From contig CM060990.1 in the NCBI GenBank assembly GCA_030765065.1, positions 420,865,198-420,929,197 on the forward strand: 64,000 bases of DNA, written 5' to 3'. The notes under the pieces were generated by a model. The model saw only the letters and a list, made by a program, of their open reading frames with translations. It did no database searches and was not told the origin of the DNA. A program made the translations under genes and the position numbers. This stretch comes from Deroplatys truncata. Taxonomy: Eukaryota; Arthropoda; Insecta; Mantodea; Mantidae. Positions 47,191 to 58,894 of this stretch are shown one piece after another; the first letter of the stretch is position 1; every line of letters starts with the position of its first letter.

Positions 47191-48870
47191 TATTTTTAAC
47201 AAGGTTATCGATATTTGCCACTAATGATGACGTACAACGTCTTGGAAGACTTACGAAGTGTCGTCATTTATTCTATTATTCTTTTAATGCAAATCATTTT
47301 GGAAAAAGTTTGCTCGCAAATGTATGTGGATCCGAAGATTGCCATTACATTTATTGCATACACACGTAACCGTGGAAATTTATCAAAGGACAGTGATTTA
47401 AAGAATTCCCACCCTTCTTTATTAGAATATTTAATTGTAGTAGAATTCTGTAATTCAAGTCATTCCATTTGGAGATTATTTGGAGCCTCACTGCAAGGGA
47501 AATTCAGAGGGATGTTAAATAGGCAAATTTTCCAGTTCAGCATTTTCAGGTCGGCAAATTGTAATGCAAAATTGGCATATAATTGCTGTATAAAAGCAAT
47601 AGGTATATTTGTTTAGAAGGATGACGTATATAGTGAAGACCGAATCCAAGCAAGGAAAATGATACAGATCTCCAACTTCCAGCTGATCCGGCCAAAAAGA
47701 GTGTTTCGCCATGAACGTGTTAACGGCGTCAACTAAATCCACCGTTGTTTTATCTTTACCCTGCAAAGTTGTATTGAAAATATTCAAGTGTTGAAATAAG
47801 TCTATTAAAAACGCAAGATCACATAGCCATTCTGATTCAGTCAGTTCCAATAATTCATTTCCCTGCAAGAAATAAACGCAACAATTGCTTCACTAAAATA
47901 ACCAGAAATAGGTATATACGTATATATATGGACGATTTGCATGAATGTTAGGAATCATTAATGCTTACCTGTTCTTTCATGAAGATAGCGATTTCGCTAC
48001 GTGATTAGAAAAAAACATGTTAACAAGGCACCTCTATTCAATCATCTTATATGACCATAATATGGTACTTGTGAATATTCAGGTCCCAGTTCTTCTAATA
48101 ATTCTTTAAATTGTCTATGGCGGAGGGGGCTCGAGTTAATGAAATTCGCACATTTCACTACAATAGACACATTATTCAGGATAACTGACTTAGCACATAA
48201 AACTTCCCTATGAATTATACAATGAATACATAACCGTTCCGAAGTTACACCAATACCTTGTAAAAATTGACTCAGCCTACCAATAAAGCCATTTCCTTGC
48301 ACTTTCGTAGATGGTGCTCCATCGGTTGCGACACTTTAGTTTAGTCCAGGGAAGCTATATTTGCACCCAACATAATGAACATCAGTGAATATATCTTCGC
48401 CGCATGTTTTATTCTGAAGCGAAACTACATATAAAAGCTCTTCAAAAACATTTAAGTCAATATCAATCCCTCTGAAAAATATTGCTAGTTGAGCTTCATT
48501 GCATCTGTCTGTAGTGTCATCTAACGTTAATGAAAAACAAATTAGCGATTTTATTTTCTCCTGCAGTTGTTCTTCTATATCACATCAAAGTTCCTCGATC
48601 CTCCTTTTAACCGTATTCCGAGAAAGGCTTAACGATTGAAAAGCGTTTATGAAATTAGGGCAAATTTCTTCACCCGCCGAAATTACACATTCTTTTATGA
48701 ACTCTTCTTTATTTAATGGTTTCACATTTTTTCCTGTTTGTTCCGCAATTCGATATGAAGCTCATAGGATATTCCCGGTGTTTGGAACTTGACCAGTAGA
48801 TTTTTTCACAATGTTTAATTTTTGTAATCTAGCTTCACCGACAAATGAAACAAACATAGAATTATACAAA
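47190..48870 (-). pseudogene. hAT transposase remnant of the GTF2IRD2/ZBED-like group, with an intron
   Basis: On the minus strand, in order: KLNIVKKSTGQVPNTGN and EFIKECVISAGEEICP (about 48,840-48,660); SLSRNTVKRRIEEL; a catalytic SLTLDDTTDRCNEAQLAIF block (about 48,520), with the Asp of 'LDESTD..D.AQLAIF'; FIRG-type and VATDGAP (about 48,330); CIIHREVLCAKS (about 48,210); IAIFMKEQ (about 47,985); an intron; ELTESEWLCDLAFLIDLFQHLN and TTLQGKDKTTVDLV; and a C-terminal MAIFGSTYICEQTFSKM (about 47,320-47,270), the hAT dimerisation motif. Nearly the whole protein is represented. Stops, for example in the catalytic and C-terminal parts, show it is not functional. It belongs to a group also domesticated in vertebrates. 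Confidence 0.75.
47863..47968 (-). other. 106-bp intron in the hAT remnant
   Basis: Minus-strand donor CAG|GTAAGC and acceptor TTATTTCTTGCAG|GG exactly join MKEQ to GNELLELTE, neighbouring parts of the conserved protein. The intron has a pyrimidine-rich end and a usual insect length. Confidence 0.6.
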
Positions 48871-49955
48871 TGCAAAAATAAAAAGAATCAATGTTTCCAA
48901 TGCTATTTCAATACTGACAAATGTTATACCTCAAAGAACGTGTTGTCTGTAGTCAGAATTATCATACCTTTCGAAATGTGGTTTGATATTGCATTGAGAC
49001 TTTAACTTCAAATATTTTGAAATAATTAAGCATTTTACTTGGTCGTTTTCTTGGACACAAAAACACTCCACTTCTCATGATTGGTAAAATAAATATCTGG
49101 AACTCCTCAAATATGTCAAAGCAAAACGTAAACTCACAAGGCCACCGCCACTGCGACTGAACTTTGCGAATGGTATCATAAATACAACATCGAACAGCTA
49201 GCAGGCTAGCATGTCCGTTGAACCATTCCCCTCACATCAAGCAGGTGGAGGTGTTCAGAATCCACTAACTCGCACGGGTTACGGTTGGGTCTGCCTAAGC
49301 TAAACCAATCAAGTTTCAGTCCTTGGCAGTACGAATTGAAATAAGTTGGGAAGGTAACTCCCTTCTTCCCCTCTCTCTTAAGTTTGGGCATCGCTAATCT
49401 ATTCTGTTGGCACCATGCTCTGTATACCTCACATCAGGCTGTTCTTTGCCCTTTCACAATCGACAATGATGTTTCTTTTACCATGTTTCTATCTGTGCTA
49501 TCCGGCAGCTTTCAGAAAGCTAAGTTCTCTTAAAGAAAGGCTGAACTAAAAATTAGCATGTTTATTTTGTTTAATATTCTACAAGATCTTGGGTTGTGCA
49601 TAACAATCTTGTAAACCGTAGTATTCTACAACTTACCGTTCAGGATCTTCAGGGTATTTTTCACACGGACAACGCTCTCGGATGACGCCATACGTCCAGC
49701 CAGCATTCTTGAAGTAAATATCTTCTGTCGAGGACTGATGTTTAGCCACTGCAGTGCCTTGAATATCCATGCTTTAAAATGTCACTTCTTTGAACTCGAC
49801 TCATTATTCACGTATTTTATTAGTTTTTTCGCCATTTTCTCACAAAGGTAATCCAAACCAGGAGAAGTACTGGTCTTTCACTTCCTCCATATATTAGGTG
49901 TAATTTTCTGGAGTGAGCCCATATTACAAGGAATGTCACTACGGTCATAACTCCT
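48871..49955. other. No supported gene
   Basis: Sequence between the hAT and Kolobok-like remnants. A minus-strand ORF at 49,206-49,391 starts with a basic MPKLKREGKKG stretch but has no family match; it could be N-terminal hAT sequence, which I could not show. Confidence 0.4.
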
Positions 49956-51055
49956 GGTACAACGTATTCATGTTGATACTTCACTCACTGTTTGTGTCAC
50001 AAGGTTTCGTCTCCACTTGTAATTTTTTTCCCATAATTCTTTTTATACACCTAGTCACCAACCGATTTAGAATATTCCACGGAATGCCCCCTACTTTTCT
50101 CCCTTGCTGAAAATTATGATCTGGAGCAGCTATTATTGATCTGACATACATGCCTAGAAATGAAAAATATATTCGTTTTGGGACACACTTCAAGCGCTCA
50201 TTGTGAAAGGTATGATGAAAATCATTTATATGCGTAATGTCACTTAAAAATCTTCCAATATTCATGATACTGCACAAGTCGTTGTATTATATGGAATTCT
50301 TGCATAGCCAGTTGGTGTTTTTATCTTTTTCTTCACTCAACACATCACGGGCACATGAAGGAAATTTCTCAAAATCTACCCAATTATGGACATTAGTAAT
50401 GTTATTTAGGCGGCGCCGTGGCCGAGTGGTTAGACCGCTCGCCTCCCACTGAGGCGGCCCGGGTTCAATCCCAGGGACCTGCATGTGGGATTTGTGGTGG
50501 ACGAAGCGGCGTCTGGGCGGATTTTCTCCGGGTTCTCCGGTTTCCACTGCTCCATTATCACCTTTCCTTTCATCCATTTCACCAACATTTCGTTTCAACT
50601 ACTTCCTTCATCCCATACCAGGCATCGGGCTGATCACCCATCCTGGATGCTCTGTCTGATCCATGAGTGTCTGCTCCTCGACGGGCCTCTGACCCCAGGC
50701 ACCCGCTTGTAAGTCCTGGGGGGGGGTATAAGTCCTACATAAGAGGAGGGTAAACAGATAATGAACGAATGAATGTTATTTAGAATTGACGTGAACTTTC
50801 CCTTTAGAAGTACACTGTCACATTCACAAGTAGCAGATGCCCACCACAGATGGTTATACATAGAATGCTTCTATTCCTGAAGGACCGATGATTTTGGAAT
50901 CTTATTAAACATTTCCAACAGCTATTTAGAAAGATGCCATACATCAAATTCGTGGTGTATATACGGAAATTTATTTTTCATCATAGCTCTAATATATGTG
51001 TGTCTGTCAGGAAAAATTTTATGGGCAGGCTTTCATTCACATAAGTCAGTTTATT
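49956..51055 (-). pseudogene. Kolobok-like DDE transposase remnant, copy 2
   Basis: The minus strand reads KPAHKIFPDRHTYIRAMMK and FPYIHHEFDVWHLSK (about 51,040-50,900), the 'HSFDVWH+SK' block. The SINE then interrupts. Beyond it come FEKFPSCARDVLSEEKDKN (about 50,390-50,310) and ERLKCVPKRIYFSFLGMYV with SIIAAPDHNF (50,210-50,110), the 'L..+.PKR+.F.+.GM..R...A.LDHN' block. The same blocks occur in copy 1 at 11.0-12.5 kb, in the same orientation, but the two copies differ strongly. Frame breaks are present. Confidence 0.65.
50410..50771 (+). mobile_element. tRNA-derived SINE, 362 bp, with a perfect 12-bp target duplication
   Basis: The head is tRNA-like: A box TGGCCGAGTGG (about 50,419), an anticodon-arm-like CGCCTCCCACTGAGGCG hairpin, and B box GGTTCAATCCC. 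A roughly 250-bp body is followed by a tail ending in GAACGAATG repeats. The 12 bases AATGTTATTTAG flank it exactly at 50,398-50,409 and 50,772-50,783. The perfect duplication and intact promoter boxes suggest a fairly recent insertion. ORFs inside it are artefacts. Confidence 0.9.
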
Positions 51056-52565
51056 TTCGCAGGCATTCTTGACCGTACAGAAAACTACGAAAGAGAAACT
51101 GTCCTACAATTGCAACATAACAAGAGGAATTAAATGCAACGCAGGGCTAACTAGCTACATTGAGTAGCCTGGCACGATCAGCTTCATGACGTCACCGCGA
51201 GGTGCGAATTAAGCACAAAAGTGCTTCCAGAATGAGAACGGAGAGGTCTCAGAACGACGCGATTTTCAACAATGTGTTCAGAATTGTTTACATTTTATTG
51301 TTAGAAGTCTTTAAACATTTAGTTCAGTCCTCCTTTAATTCCACCATAATCCGCACACGCGCAAATTTGTAAGGTAGTCATATATAAACATATATTCCGA
51401 GTCATATATAAACATATAGTCATATATAAACATATTCCGAGATAACGTACATACCTGTCCTTTACAACTGTGTAATGCTTTACTTTCAGCATAAAATGAG
51501 ACCATTGTGGTGCTTCAAAAACCAATAAAAGTACACAAAAAAAGATATACGTCTTCTATAAATATTAAAGCGTATATCATCGTCGGTTAAATATGAAAAT
51601 TGCAAGGTATAAATATTCTAAAATGGTTTCCGAAAAAAAATCATTTTTATAGAAAGGAAATCGATTTTATGCTGCGGTTAGCGATCTGAATCAAAATACC
51701 AATGTTTTAAATGCAGTCTAAATTTGGAGTTGCCTAACTAGAGGCGAGTTCCATTTTCCATGTTATGTTCTCCTTATTACGTAACTAATTGAAACTTCAA
51801 TAAGTCGTGAATCTGCAACTATTATATGCATTCCATAAACATCCTAGATGTGTTACACTCTTCTCTGTGATATACAATCCCCAAGCTTAAATAAAATTAG
51901 TAAACGAAGCTTAAAATTTATATGCTGTAACCGATGAAATGCTGAGCCAACGATCGTTATTATTCAGCCACATGTTAGGATATGGCTTAGTATTTTATTT
52001 TTAAGTCAATGAGTATATCATTTAACGACTTTGCATATTAGAAGAGATTATGGGTTTTGAATATGCAAGGAAAGTTAATCTTTTCTGACAGGTTTAAAAA
52101 TTAACGTCTATAACCCTGAACTATTTCTGGAACAAGTTGTAGAAATAATTCAGGAATTAATATGGTTATCAGTTCCTTTTGTTTAATACACTATATCTTA
52201 TAAAACATAACGTATGGTTTTTAACAGGGCAGGAATATGCATGTGTTAGCTGCAAAAAACGGACAAATAGGGAAGAAATGCCAATATCATTTTAAGATGT
52301 TTTAGGAATCACCGGAGTTTGTTTACGCTGCAAAAGTGATTATAAAGCAATTTAGAACTGTCCTACGAAGTCATTCTCTTTGTTCAGTTCTTCTAGCAGC
52401 TGGCCGCCTAGTAGGGAGAGAATGAGATTTCTGGCACATTTAATATGAAGGAATGTGTATTCATATGCAAATGAGGTCTCCCCCTCCCCTGCCACGCCCA
52501 CCTGGTACTTTCTGCTAGCAGCTGTGGGTCATAAATCTTCTTGACTATAATGGAAAGCTTAATAG
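51056..52565. other. No gene seen; short ATATAAACAT repeats at 51,377-51,440
   Basis: AT-rich sequence. A local repeat of CATATATAAACATAT and TTCCGAG words occupies about 51,377-51,440. No coding trace. Confidence 0.45.
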
Positions 52566-52569
52566 CTAA

Positions 52570-53000
52570 GCAATTAAGGTTGTCAATCACCTGTCAAATT
52601 GACAAAGAGAATAATAAATTATCTTGTGTAACAAAAGCGGAGACCCACTCCATATCCGCACACTATGTACTTCTACACTGAAACAACCCCACCCAGTCGC
52701 ATTGTTAACGACCACGTCCAAAAGAACAAAAGGTTATCCATCGCCTGTCAAAATGAACACTAGAGAATGCTGGAGTATTGTGAAGAAAGGATCAGACGCT
52801 ATTGTCCCAGCTTTATTGAATTCCCTGAGTGTGTACTTTTAGAAATTTCACCTGCAACCTCGCAGTCGCATTGTTTGACGAACACGTGCAAAAGAACAAA
52901 GCTTGCCCTTCACCTGTCGAAATGAACAAAGACCCTCATAAATTATGTTTGTAACAAAAGAGAAACCTGAAGCCTGCTAACAAAGGGACAGATGCTATTG
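52570..53000. repeat. Degenerate tandem repeat of about 165 bp
   Basis: ATCACCTGTCAAATTGACAAAG (about 52,588), ATCGCCTGTCAAAATGAACA (about 52,740) and TTCACCTGTCGAAATGAACAAAG (about 52,910) recur. GTAACAAAAG, AACACGTGCAAAAGAACAAA and GCTATTGT(C/A)(C/T)CC words keep the same order between them. Confidence 0.55.
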
Positions 53001-53379
53001 TATCCCTTTCCATTGTCCCGGACACGTACATGTTAGGTGAGTATAACAAAAGAAGCAGTCTGGCATAGTGTTAACCAAAGAAACTCGTGGAGGTTTTATA
53101 GATGGTACTGTCTTTGTTTGACCGTGGGAGGTCAGTTTAATTCCTAGATCATAAAAAATTCTACCACCGCTCGAGCCTGACATCATGCCACCATCACTGC
53201 CCAAGACTACTTCCCTCCGAAAGCACAGTGACTTCACGAAGTCCTACGGGTATACCCGAACATAGTTATACAAGCTCTCTGTTTACGCTTCTATTGGCTC
53301 TTTCAAACAGTGATATAAACATTTATTTAACGTATATCATTACCTATATTAAGCCCATGTGTATACTTATATATCCATA
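53001..53379. other. No gene seen
   Basis: Spacer between two repeat regions. The minus-strand ORF 52,995-53,237 has no family features. Confidence 0.4.
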
Positions 53380-55290
53380 GATCGGTGTTCGATTCTTACT
53401 GCAACCAAAAAGTTTAATGTTTTAATTGTTAATGAGAAATTGATGCTTTGATAATATTATATCATTACCCTGACTAATGAAAGGGTGTTGAGAGGTTCTA
53501 GTTCCATTCTTACCGTGCGAAACTCTAATGCTTAATAAATATTAAACTATGAGAGTATGTGCGGTCAGATTAAAATGTATATAACAAATATAATTTAATT
53601 TTGGTATATATCATTACCTTGGTTAATGAAATACGTTCACGGGCACCCAGAGGCCCCTAGTTCGAATCTCACCCTGCGAAACTCTAATGCGTAATAACTA
53701 TTATATTATGGAAGCATGCATGGGCAGATTAAAAATGTATATAATAAATATAATTTAATTTTTGATATGACATTACGAAGTTTAATGAACTGTATTCTTA
53801 GACACCCAGAGGCCCTAGTTCGATTCTTACCATGCGAAACTCTAATGCTTAATAAATATTAAACTAGGTGAGCACCGACGGTCGGATTAAAATGCATTTA
53901 ACCAATATAATTATTTATATTAAACCATGGCATATACTTAGGTATCCCGATGCCTAGACACGATTCTTTATTTTCTTTCTTCTTCTTCTCTCTTTCTTTT
54001 CCCTATTTCTATCTCTTTCTTTCTTCTCGACTTGCACACATCCAAGTGTTCACATATACACGAGTGCTTCTACATACATCAACAAACATACACCAGTGCA
54101 CGCGCTCATGCACCAGTGCACACAGACATACACACTCACGCACACACACATACATTCACCAGTGCACTTAAATATACATGTACTCACACACACATACACA
54201 CTAACGCACATGCACACCGTGAATTAAAATAGATAAAACGATTATATAAAAACTAATTATAACCTTTGAATGCGACGCGCCATTTACGAATTGTTTAAGC
54301 TGTCCGGGATGATTCGGTTCGAATCTTAGAAGTGATTACAAATTCATCTTCTGATAACTCCAAAACTAATTAAGATAAAGGCGTCAAATAAAACTTATTA
54401 CTTTTAAGTCAACAGGTAGTTTCTTGTGTATGTATACTTGGATGCCAGGTGTCCTGGGTTCGATCCTTAATGTTTAAATCCCCATTATCTCAGAAACTAA
54501 GAGAGGTAGAGGTGTGAACCGAATCATGATTGATAGCTCCTATGAGGCGTAACTAATACTGTATATAATTTTCAATCAGTTGTCCTTAGTTCGAATCCCG
54601 ATCTTTCAATGACTTCCTTAATTTTCCTCTATACTCTAGAATATATCACTTAGATTGATGCTGTAACTGCATACAGGTCTTTAAACATGTAAACTAATAT
54701 CATAAAAATGTTGTTTCTGTTGTCTGAATTAGAATACTGATTAAATGAAATTTACTTATAAATTTAATAACTCCGGAAATAATTCAGATAAAGACACCAA
54801 ATAAACATTATTACGTCTATGTCATTAAGTAGTATCTTGTTAAATTAGATTTGGGTACTTGGCGTCATGGGTTTGATCCTTAATTATAAAATCTCTATTA
54901 TATCAGAAATTAGCAGAGATAGAGCTGCGAACCAAAGCATGATTGTTAGCCCCTGTGATGGACAATTAATACAGCATATAATTGACAGTCAGTAGTCCTT
55001 AGTTCGAATCCCGATCTTTTAATGATTTCCTCAATGTTCCTCTATACTCTAGGATATATCACTTAGGTTAATGTCGTAACTGCATACAGTTCTTTTTAAC
55101 ATGTCAAAATAATACTATAAATAATTTTGTTTCTGGTGTTCTGGGTGCGAATACTGATTAAATTAAATTTACATACAAATTTAATAGCTTATAACATAAT
55201 TTATATAGATACGTCAAATAAAAAGTACTGAAATATCGTTATTATGACAAAAATTACTTTGAAGTACTCGGTTCGAATCCCGAAGTGGTG
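53380..55290 (+). repeat. Array of about 140-160-bp monomers, most with a B-box-like motif
   Basis: About 13 monomers carry variants of (G/A)GTTCGA(A/T)TC(C/T) at about 53,390, 53,495, 53,656, 53,815, 53,950, 54,317, 54,452, 54,585, 54,728, 54,867, 55,004, 55,148 and 55,270. The first part repeats a 158-bp unit with GCGAAACTCTAATGC (53,517, 53,676, 53,834). The second part repeats a unit of about 415 bp made of three monomers, marked by AACTCC-AAATAA-TCAGATAAAG at about 54,358, 54,770 and 55,188. Polypyrimidine and (CA)-rich tracts interrupt it at 53,965-54,220. Confidence 0.7.
53965..54220. repeat. Polypyrimidine tract followed by (CA)-rich microsatellite
   Basis: TTTCTTCTTCTTCTCTCTTTC-type sequence to about 54,028, then ACACA/CATACA-rich sequence to about 54,217. 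The apparent ORFs here (His/Thr-rich) come from the repeats. Confidence 0.75.
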
Positions 55291-55840
55291 ATTTCATATA
55301 TCTTCAAGCTTATGAATCATAACACATTTGAGTAAAGATTATATGGTGGATGATGATGTTGGAGAGCTAAATTACTAAACATTTATTTATTAAACCATTA
55401 CCAGGTTCCACTCTAGAAGCTTAAAATCCGTGTACACTGGAAAACTTACTTTGCTTGTGATTGTAGTGAAATGTAATGGTTCCCTGCGATAACCGAGTAT
55501 TAAGCGTACAAGAATGTCATATTGTATACTGATTCATTGGAGAATAAAGGGAAGTTGGGAAGTAAGAACCGAAACTGGAATGAAAACAAAAAATAATGCA
55601 GTATATGCATGTATTTAACTCAGTTTTCATGCACTGGTTTAGACGTGAATTAAATGCTTGATCAACGTTCATGTTACATCATTAAATGTCATTTATGTAA
55701 GTGAAATATCAGAGTTGAACCGCTTAATCAGTATTCATTTACTTAAGTCATCTCACGATTGGCTTCAAAGTATATACAAAACAAGAACACATAGAGAATA
55801 AGAAATAAATTATGTTTAATATATAAATTACCTTTTTATT
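55291..55840. other. No gene seen
   Basis: AT-rich spacer before the inverted structure. Its left boundary could not be fixed because the mirror position lies beyond the window end. Confidence 0.4.
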
Positions 55841-55844
55841 AGCA

Positions 55845-56170
55845 GATAGACTCAACAAGATGGCTAAAGAGGGCAGTTTCCTGCCGACTCGGTGGGTTAA
55901 AGATCTTGAATTAGGTCTTAAATATGAGAAAGACCTCAAAGAGAGCATAAGCAAGATACGGCAACAGGATTACATTCTCGCTGGATGATTGTCATCTGTT
56001 CTTGCCTGAACGCTATAATTCGTTAATCAACGAAGAGCTTGCAGAAAAGACTGGAAAATTATATCTCGAATATAAGGGCATGGCAGAGATGTGGAAATTT
56101 AGGGCATGTAAATTGTCTTTTGTACCCGCAGCGAGGGTATGTAGAAATGTCAAACTTAAGTATACAATGT
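55845..56170 (+). pseudogene. Unknown protein Y, left copy
   Basis: Two adjacent pieces: one with SFLPTRWVKDLELGLKYEKD and ESISKIRQQDYILAG, closed by a TGA, and a second from about 55,979 in another frame with LFLPERYNSLINEELAEKTG and LYLEYKGMAEMWKFRACK. The right copy (63,760-64,000) has the same break plus an extra stop. I do not recognise the family. Its place at the outer side of capsid genes suggests an element gene of the capsid module, but this is inference. Confidence 0.45.
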
Positions 56171-56439
56171 TTTCCTATTTTACTACGAAAAAATTCATAA
56201 ATAAAACAGCTAACTCATTGATACTACATATAAAGATACAAAAGATACACGTTACACAATGTCATATGTTTTGAATACAGATATATATATATATATCACA
56301 TTGAAACAGCGTCTGATATCCGAATGTCAATACAAATGTTTTGCGTTTAATTTTACATGTATCATAACAAAAATGCAGTTATTCCAGGTTACTTTTACTT
56401 ACAAAAGCATGTTTTCTAAGACCTTCATTGCGTAATGTT

Positions 56440-56890
56440 TTAGAGGAATAAGGGGAGGAATAAGAACAGATTGCAGCTCAGGAAAGCCTGCTAACGCTCT
56501 TGGAGGTTAGAATAACCAGCGTCGACACCTCCAAGAAATATTTCAGCAAGAAGCGGGTCCTGAGACATCTACATCACAGAAACACATAAGACAGAATTCT
56601 TATATAACACTCCAGGCATACAATGAAAAACACGGAGAATTTTGTATACAATCCAAGGCATAGCTGAGAGTTAGCTCGAGCGAGTCTCCCTATATTCGGT
56701 GAAAATAACATTTTTGAATACTAATTTAAATGATTGTGAAATACTTTTAAGTAGCGATGAAATTTGCAGGCTAAAAAGACTTGAATCGTTTATAGATTAC
56801 CATTTCGGTAACCTAGCTGTTGCAAGTGTAATAGCATATGCAGGAACGAAGATTTGGGGGAGGAAAGTGATGGAAATGCATGATAAATAA
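56440..56890 (+). CDS. Unknown protein X, left copy
   Basis: The clearest open part is 56,699-56,890, with ITFLNTNLNDCEILLSSDEI, LKRLESFIDYHFGN and YAGTKIWGRKVMEMHDK before a TAA. Upstream sequence from about 56,440 is basic and may be its N-terminus, in a broken frame. The right arm carries the same piece at 63,008-63,202 on the minus strand. No family is recognised. It faces the capsid gene tail to tail. Confidence 0.4.
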
Positions 56891-56986
56891 CAACAAACAG
56901 AATGAAGCTATGCTTTTACATCATGTTTTTATTTATTAAAAATCCTTACATTCCTAATGAAAAAATAAATCCGTACAATGATTAGT

Positions 56987-57926
56987 TTAAACTATAAGCT
57001 GCATCACATGAGTCAGAAGCTTGCATGTAAATACTTTATCATGAAATATTATACAATACAAGGAGGTCTGTACAGAGATATTTGCACTGACTTGAATTTC
57101 TATTCTGATGTTGACACAGACATTTACAACTTCCTCTGGTCGATTAGAATCAATCTATAACAAATATAGGAGCAAATGTAAGTAATCTTTTCTCTTCAAT
57201 AAAGGATAATTCTCTTTTTCATAATAAGAGCTTGTACACATCATATAATGATGTAAATCTCGAGTTTCCAAAGTCAAAGCTCCTATTGTGATAGGGATAA
57301 CATTCACTATTAAGATAAAGTCTCAAATTAGCTAGTTACAATGATCAAAAAGGGAACAGTCTTTAGTTGTATTATTCGATCTTAAAGTCAGAGCACCCAA
57401 AATGACAAATCTCGACTTCTCCATTTTTAGATGGGCGGCGGCATTCCAGGTAAATGCTTGCGGCGCAGCAGGCTGAGTATGCAGATCCATGCTCCTAAAT
57501 GGGTGAAACAGAGTCTTCTCCAGCCTGGCAGTCTTGAAGATTTCAAACATTTCAGCATCAGAAAATCGAATCACAGGCATTCTCCACTCGATTAGTACAG
57601 GTTTAACACCAGCATTCTCTTCACCCTGAGACGCTATAATGCAGTGTTTTAGAGTCCTTGGATCGAATCAGCAGCAACACCCATTGCCTATTGTGTATAA
57701 GCCTTGCAGTAGTAGCTGCTCCATTAGCCTTTTAGGAATATTTCCATTGATGTATAGATGACTTCAACTAGGTAAAGTATATAAATCCGCTGCTTGACAA
57801 GGGACTCTAATCTATCTCATCATTAGCGTCCAGAGCTGATGTATTATACGGTAGAAACACGTGTTTCTCTTCTTTAGTTATCTTGTCGTCCAATTTCGCC
57901 GTCCCGGTAACACTGGTGATATCCAT
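56987..57926 (-). pseudogene. Double-jelly-roll-like capsid protein, left copy
   Basis: The start ATG at 57,926 overlaps the end of the penton-like gene by about 50 bp, and the stop is at 56,987-56,989. Recognisable parts in order: HVFLPYNTSALDANDEID; WRMPVIRFSDAEMFEIF; TLFHPFRSMDLHTQPAAPQA and WNAAAHLKMEKSRFVILGAL (57,580-57,332), matching 'PF..W.LY..P.+PQ....W..KT...+EKPR+VI+...T'; SLFDHCN; and a C-terminal 'D+R+E.E...N.P..T..YC+I.HD+' part. Many arthropod proteins with this pattern are annotated as double-jelly-roll-like, the fold of Polinton major capsid proteins. Several stops and frameshifts are present. Confidence 0.65.
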
Positions 57927-58757
57927 GATTATAGATTTCTAAAGCCCAATGCCTGAAGAAACGTTGATTAAATGACGTTAACACACAAGTTGTCAATGAC
58001 AGAGCATGGAGTGGGCGTCGAATGAAGTCGTTATTATATCCTCGAAGCCTCTGTTTTCTTCTTCTAAAATCTATGGGCATTATGCTTATATCCTTGTTTC
58101 TAAAGTCAATGATATTGCTGTTATGCTCTCCTATACGAAGGCTGATTTGCTCTATGAAGCGGATGTTTATGAATAGCAGGTAAATTGGATTTGATGGTTC
58201 TCTTGAAATATGATATCCAAGCGCAACAGATGGGAAAACTGATAGATCGAGTGTCTTCTTTTACTATCGAGGAAGGAGAGTGATGGAATACTGCGCTAGA
58301 TTCGTACGATGCTCAACCTAAATATATCACCAGGAAATCAGAATCAGCCAGCTGATTAGCTGAAAACACTTTTTCGCTGAAGCCCCAGAACGTTCCTATT
58401 GAACAATCATTGAAAAAAAATCAACAGTGAAAGGACATTTAATTTCAGGTTTCATGGCATTATTATTAATTGATCTAATAAAGGAGACATTCTGATCTAC
58501 CCCTAGTTTATCTCTGATGTATTCATTAATATCAGTAATCTCATAAGTTGCAACATGTGTATCAATGATCTTGATTTCATCATTGTGTATGTAATGAAAT
58601 TGGTTGTTATTCTGATCAATATTGAGAATGTAATAAAAGGTTTCAAAATTCAATAGAGCAACGTAATAATGACCCTTTGGATCTATCTAAAGAGGAGGAT
58701 TCAGACATGTAATAAGAATACATTCGTTGAAACTGACAGCGGTATTATAACTCATTG
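57874..58757 (-). pseudogene. Penton-like minor capsid protein, left (longer) copy
   Basis: The N-terminal half (from about 58,690, best open at 58,653-58,396) has YYVALLNFETFYYILNI, TYEITDINEYIRDKLG and NAMKPEIKCPFTVDF. The C-terminal half (58,080-57,874) has MPIDFRRRKQRLRGYNNDF. In related arthropod sequences these blocks form one protein found beside the double-jelly-roll capsid gene, and I take it as the penton-type vertex protein. A TAG upstream of the first block and frameshifts around 58,390-58,100 break it. The function is an inference from family and place. Confidence 0.5.
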
Positions 58758-58894
58758 CGATGGAAATTGCAATCACAAGTGACCGCAGATAACTGAACTG
58801 AAACTCTGAAATCTATTAGTGTTACACAGCACCTTAACGCCTTTGAAGGATCTTTCTAACTCTTCCGCTGGTTTCAAGGTTCCGTAGATGCTAA
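58495..58894. other. Inner end of the centre: N-terminal half of the left penton-like gene and its upstream sequence
   Basis: Most of this stretch codes the N-terminal half of the penton-like gene, up to about 58,757. No separate promoter element was recognised in the short interval to 58,894. Confidence 0.35.

Larger units (their letters stand above)
55918..58494 (+). repeat. Left arm of the inverted structure
   Basis: Its reverse complement matches 61,407-64,000 with few differences: long identical runs, some substitutions and small indels. The 82-residue capsid piece at 57,332-57,580 is identical in both arms. The arm may begin earlier than 55,918; the window ends before this can be seen. 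Confidence 0.85.

Noticed and set aside
47215-47616. 133-codon plus-strand ORF
   Set aside because: It is antisense to the C-terminal part of the hAT remnant, where the minus strand carries the recognisable FGSTYICEQ motif.
50287-50712. Several overlapping ORFs on both strands
   Set aside because: They lie in the SINE, which has tRNA-type boxes and an exact target duplication.
53950-54232. Two overlapping ORFs rich in His, Thr and Ser
   Set aside because: They translate polypyrimidine and (CA)-rich simple repeats.
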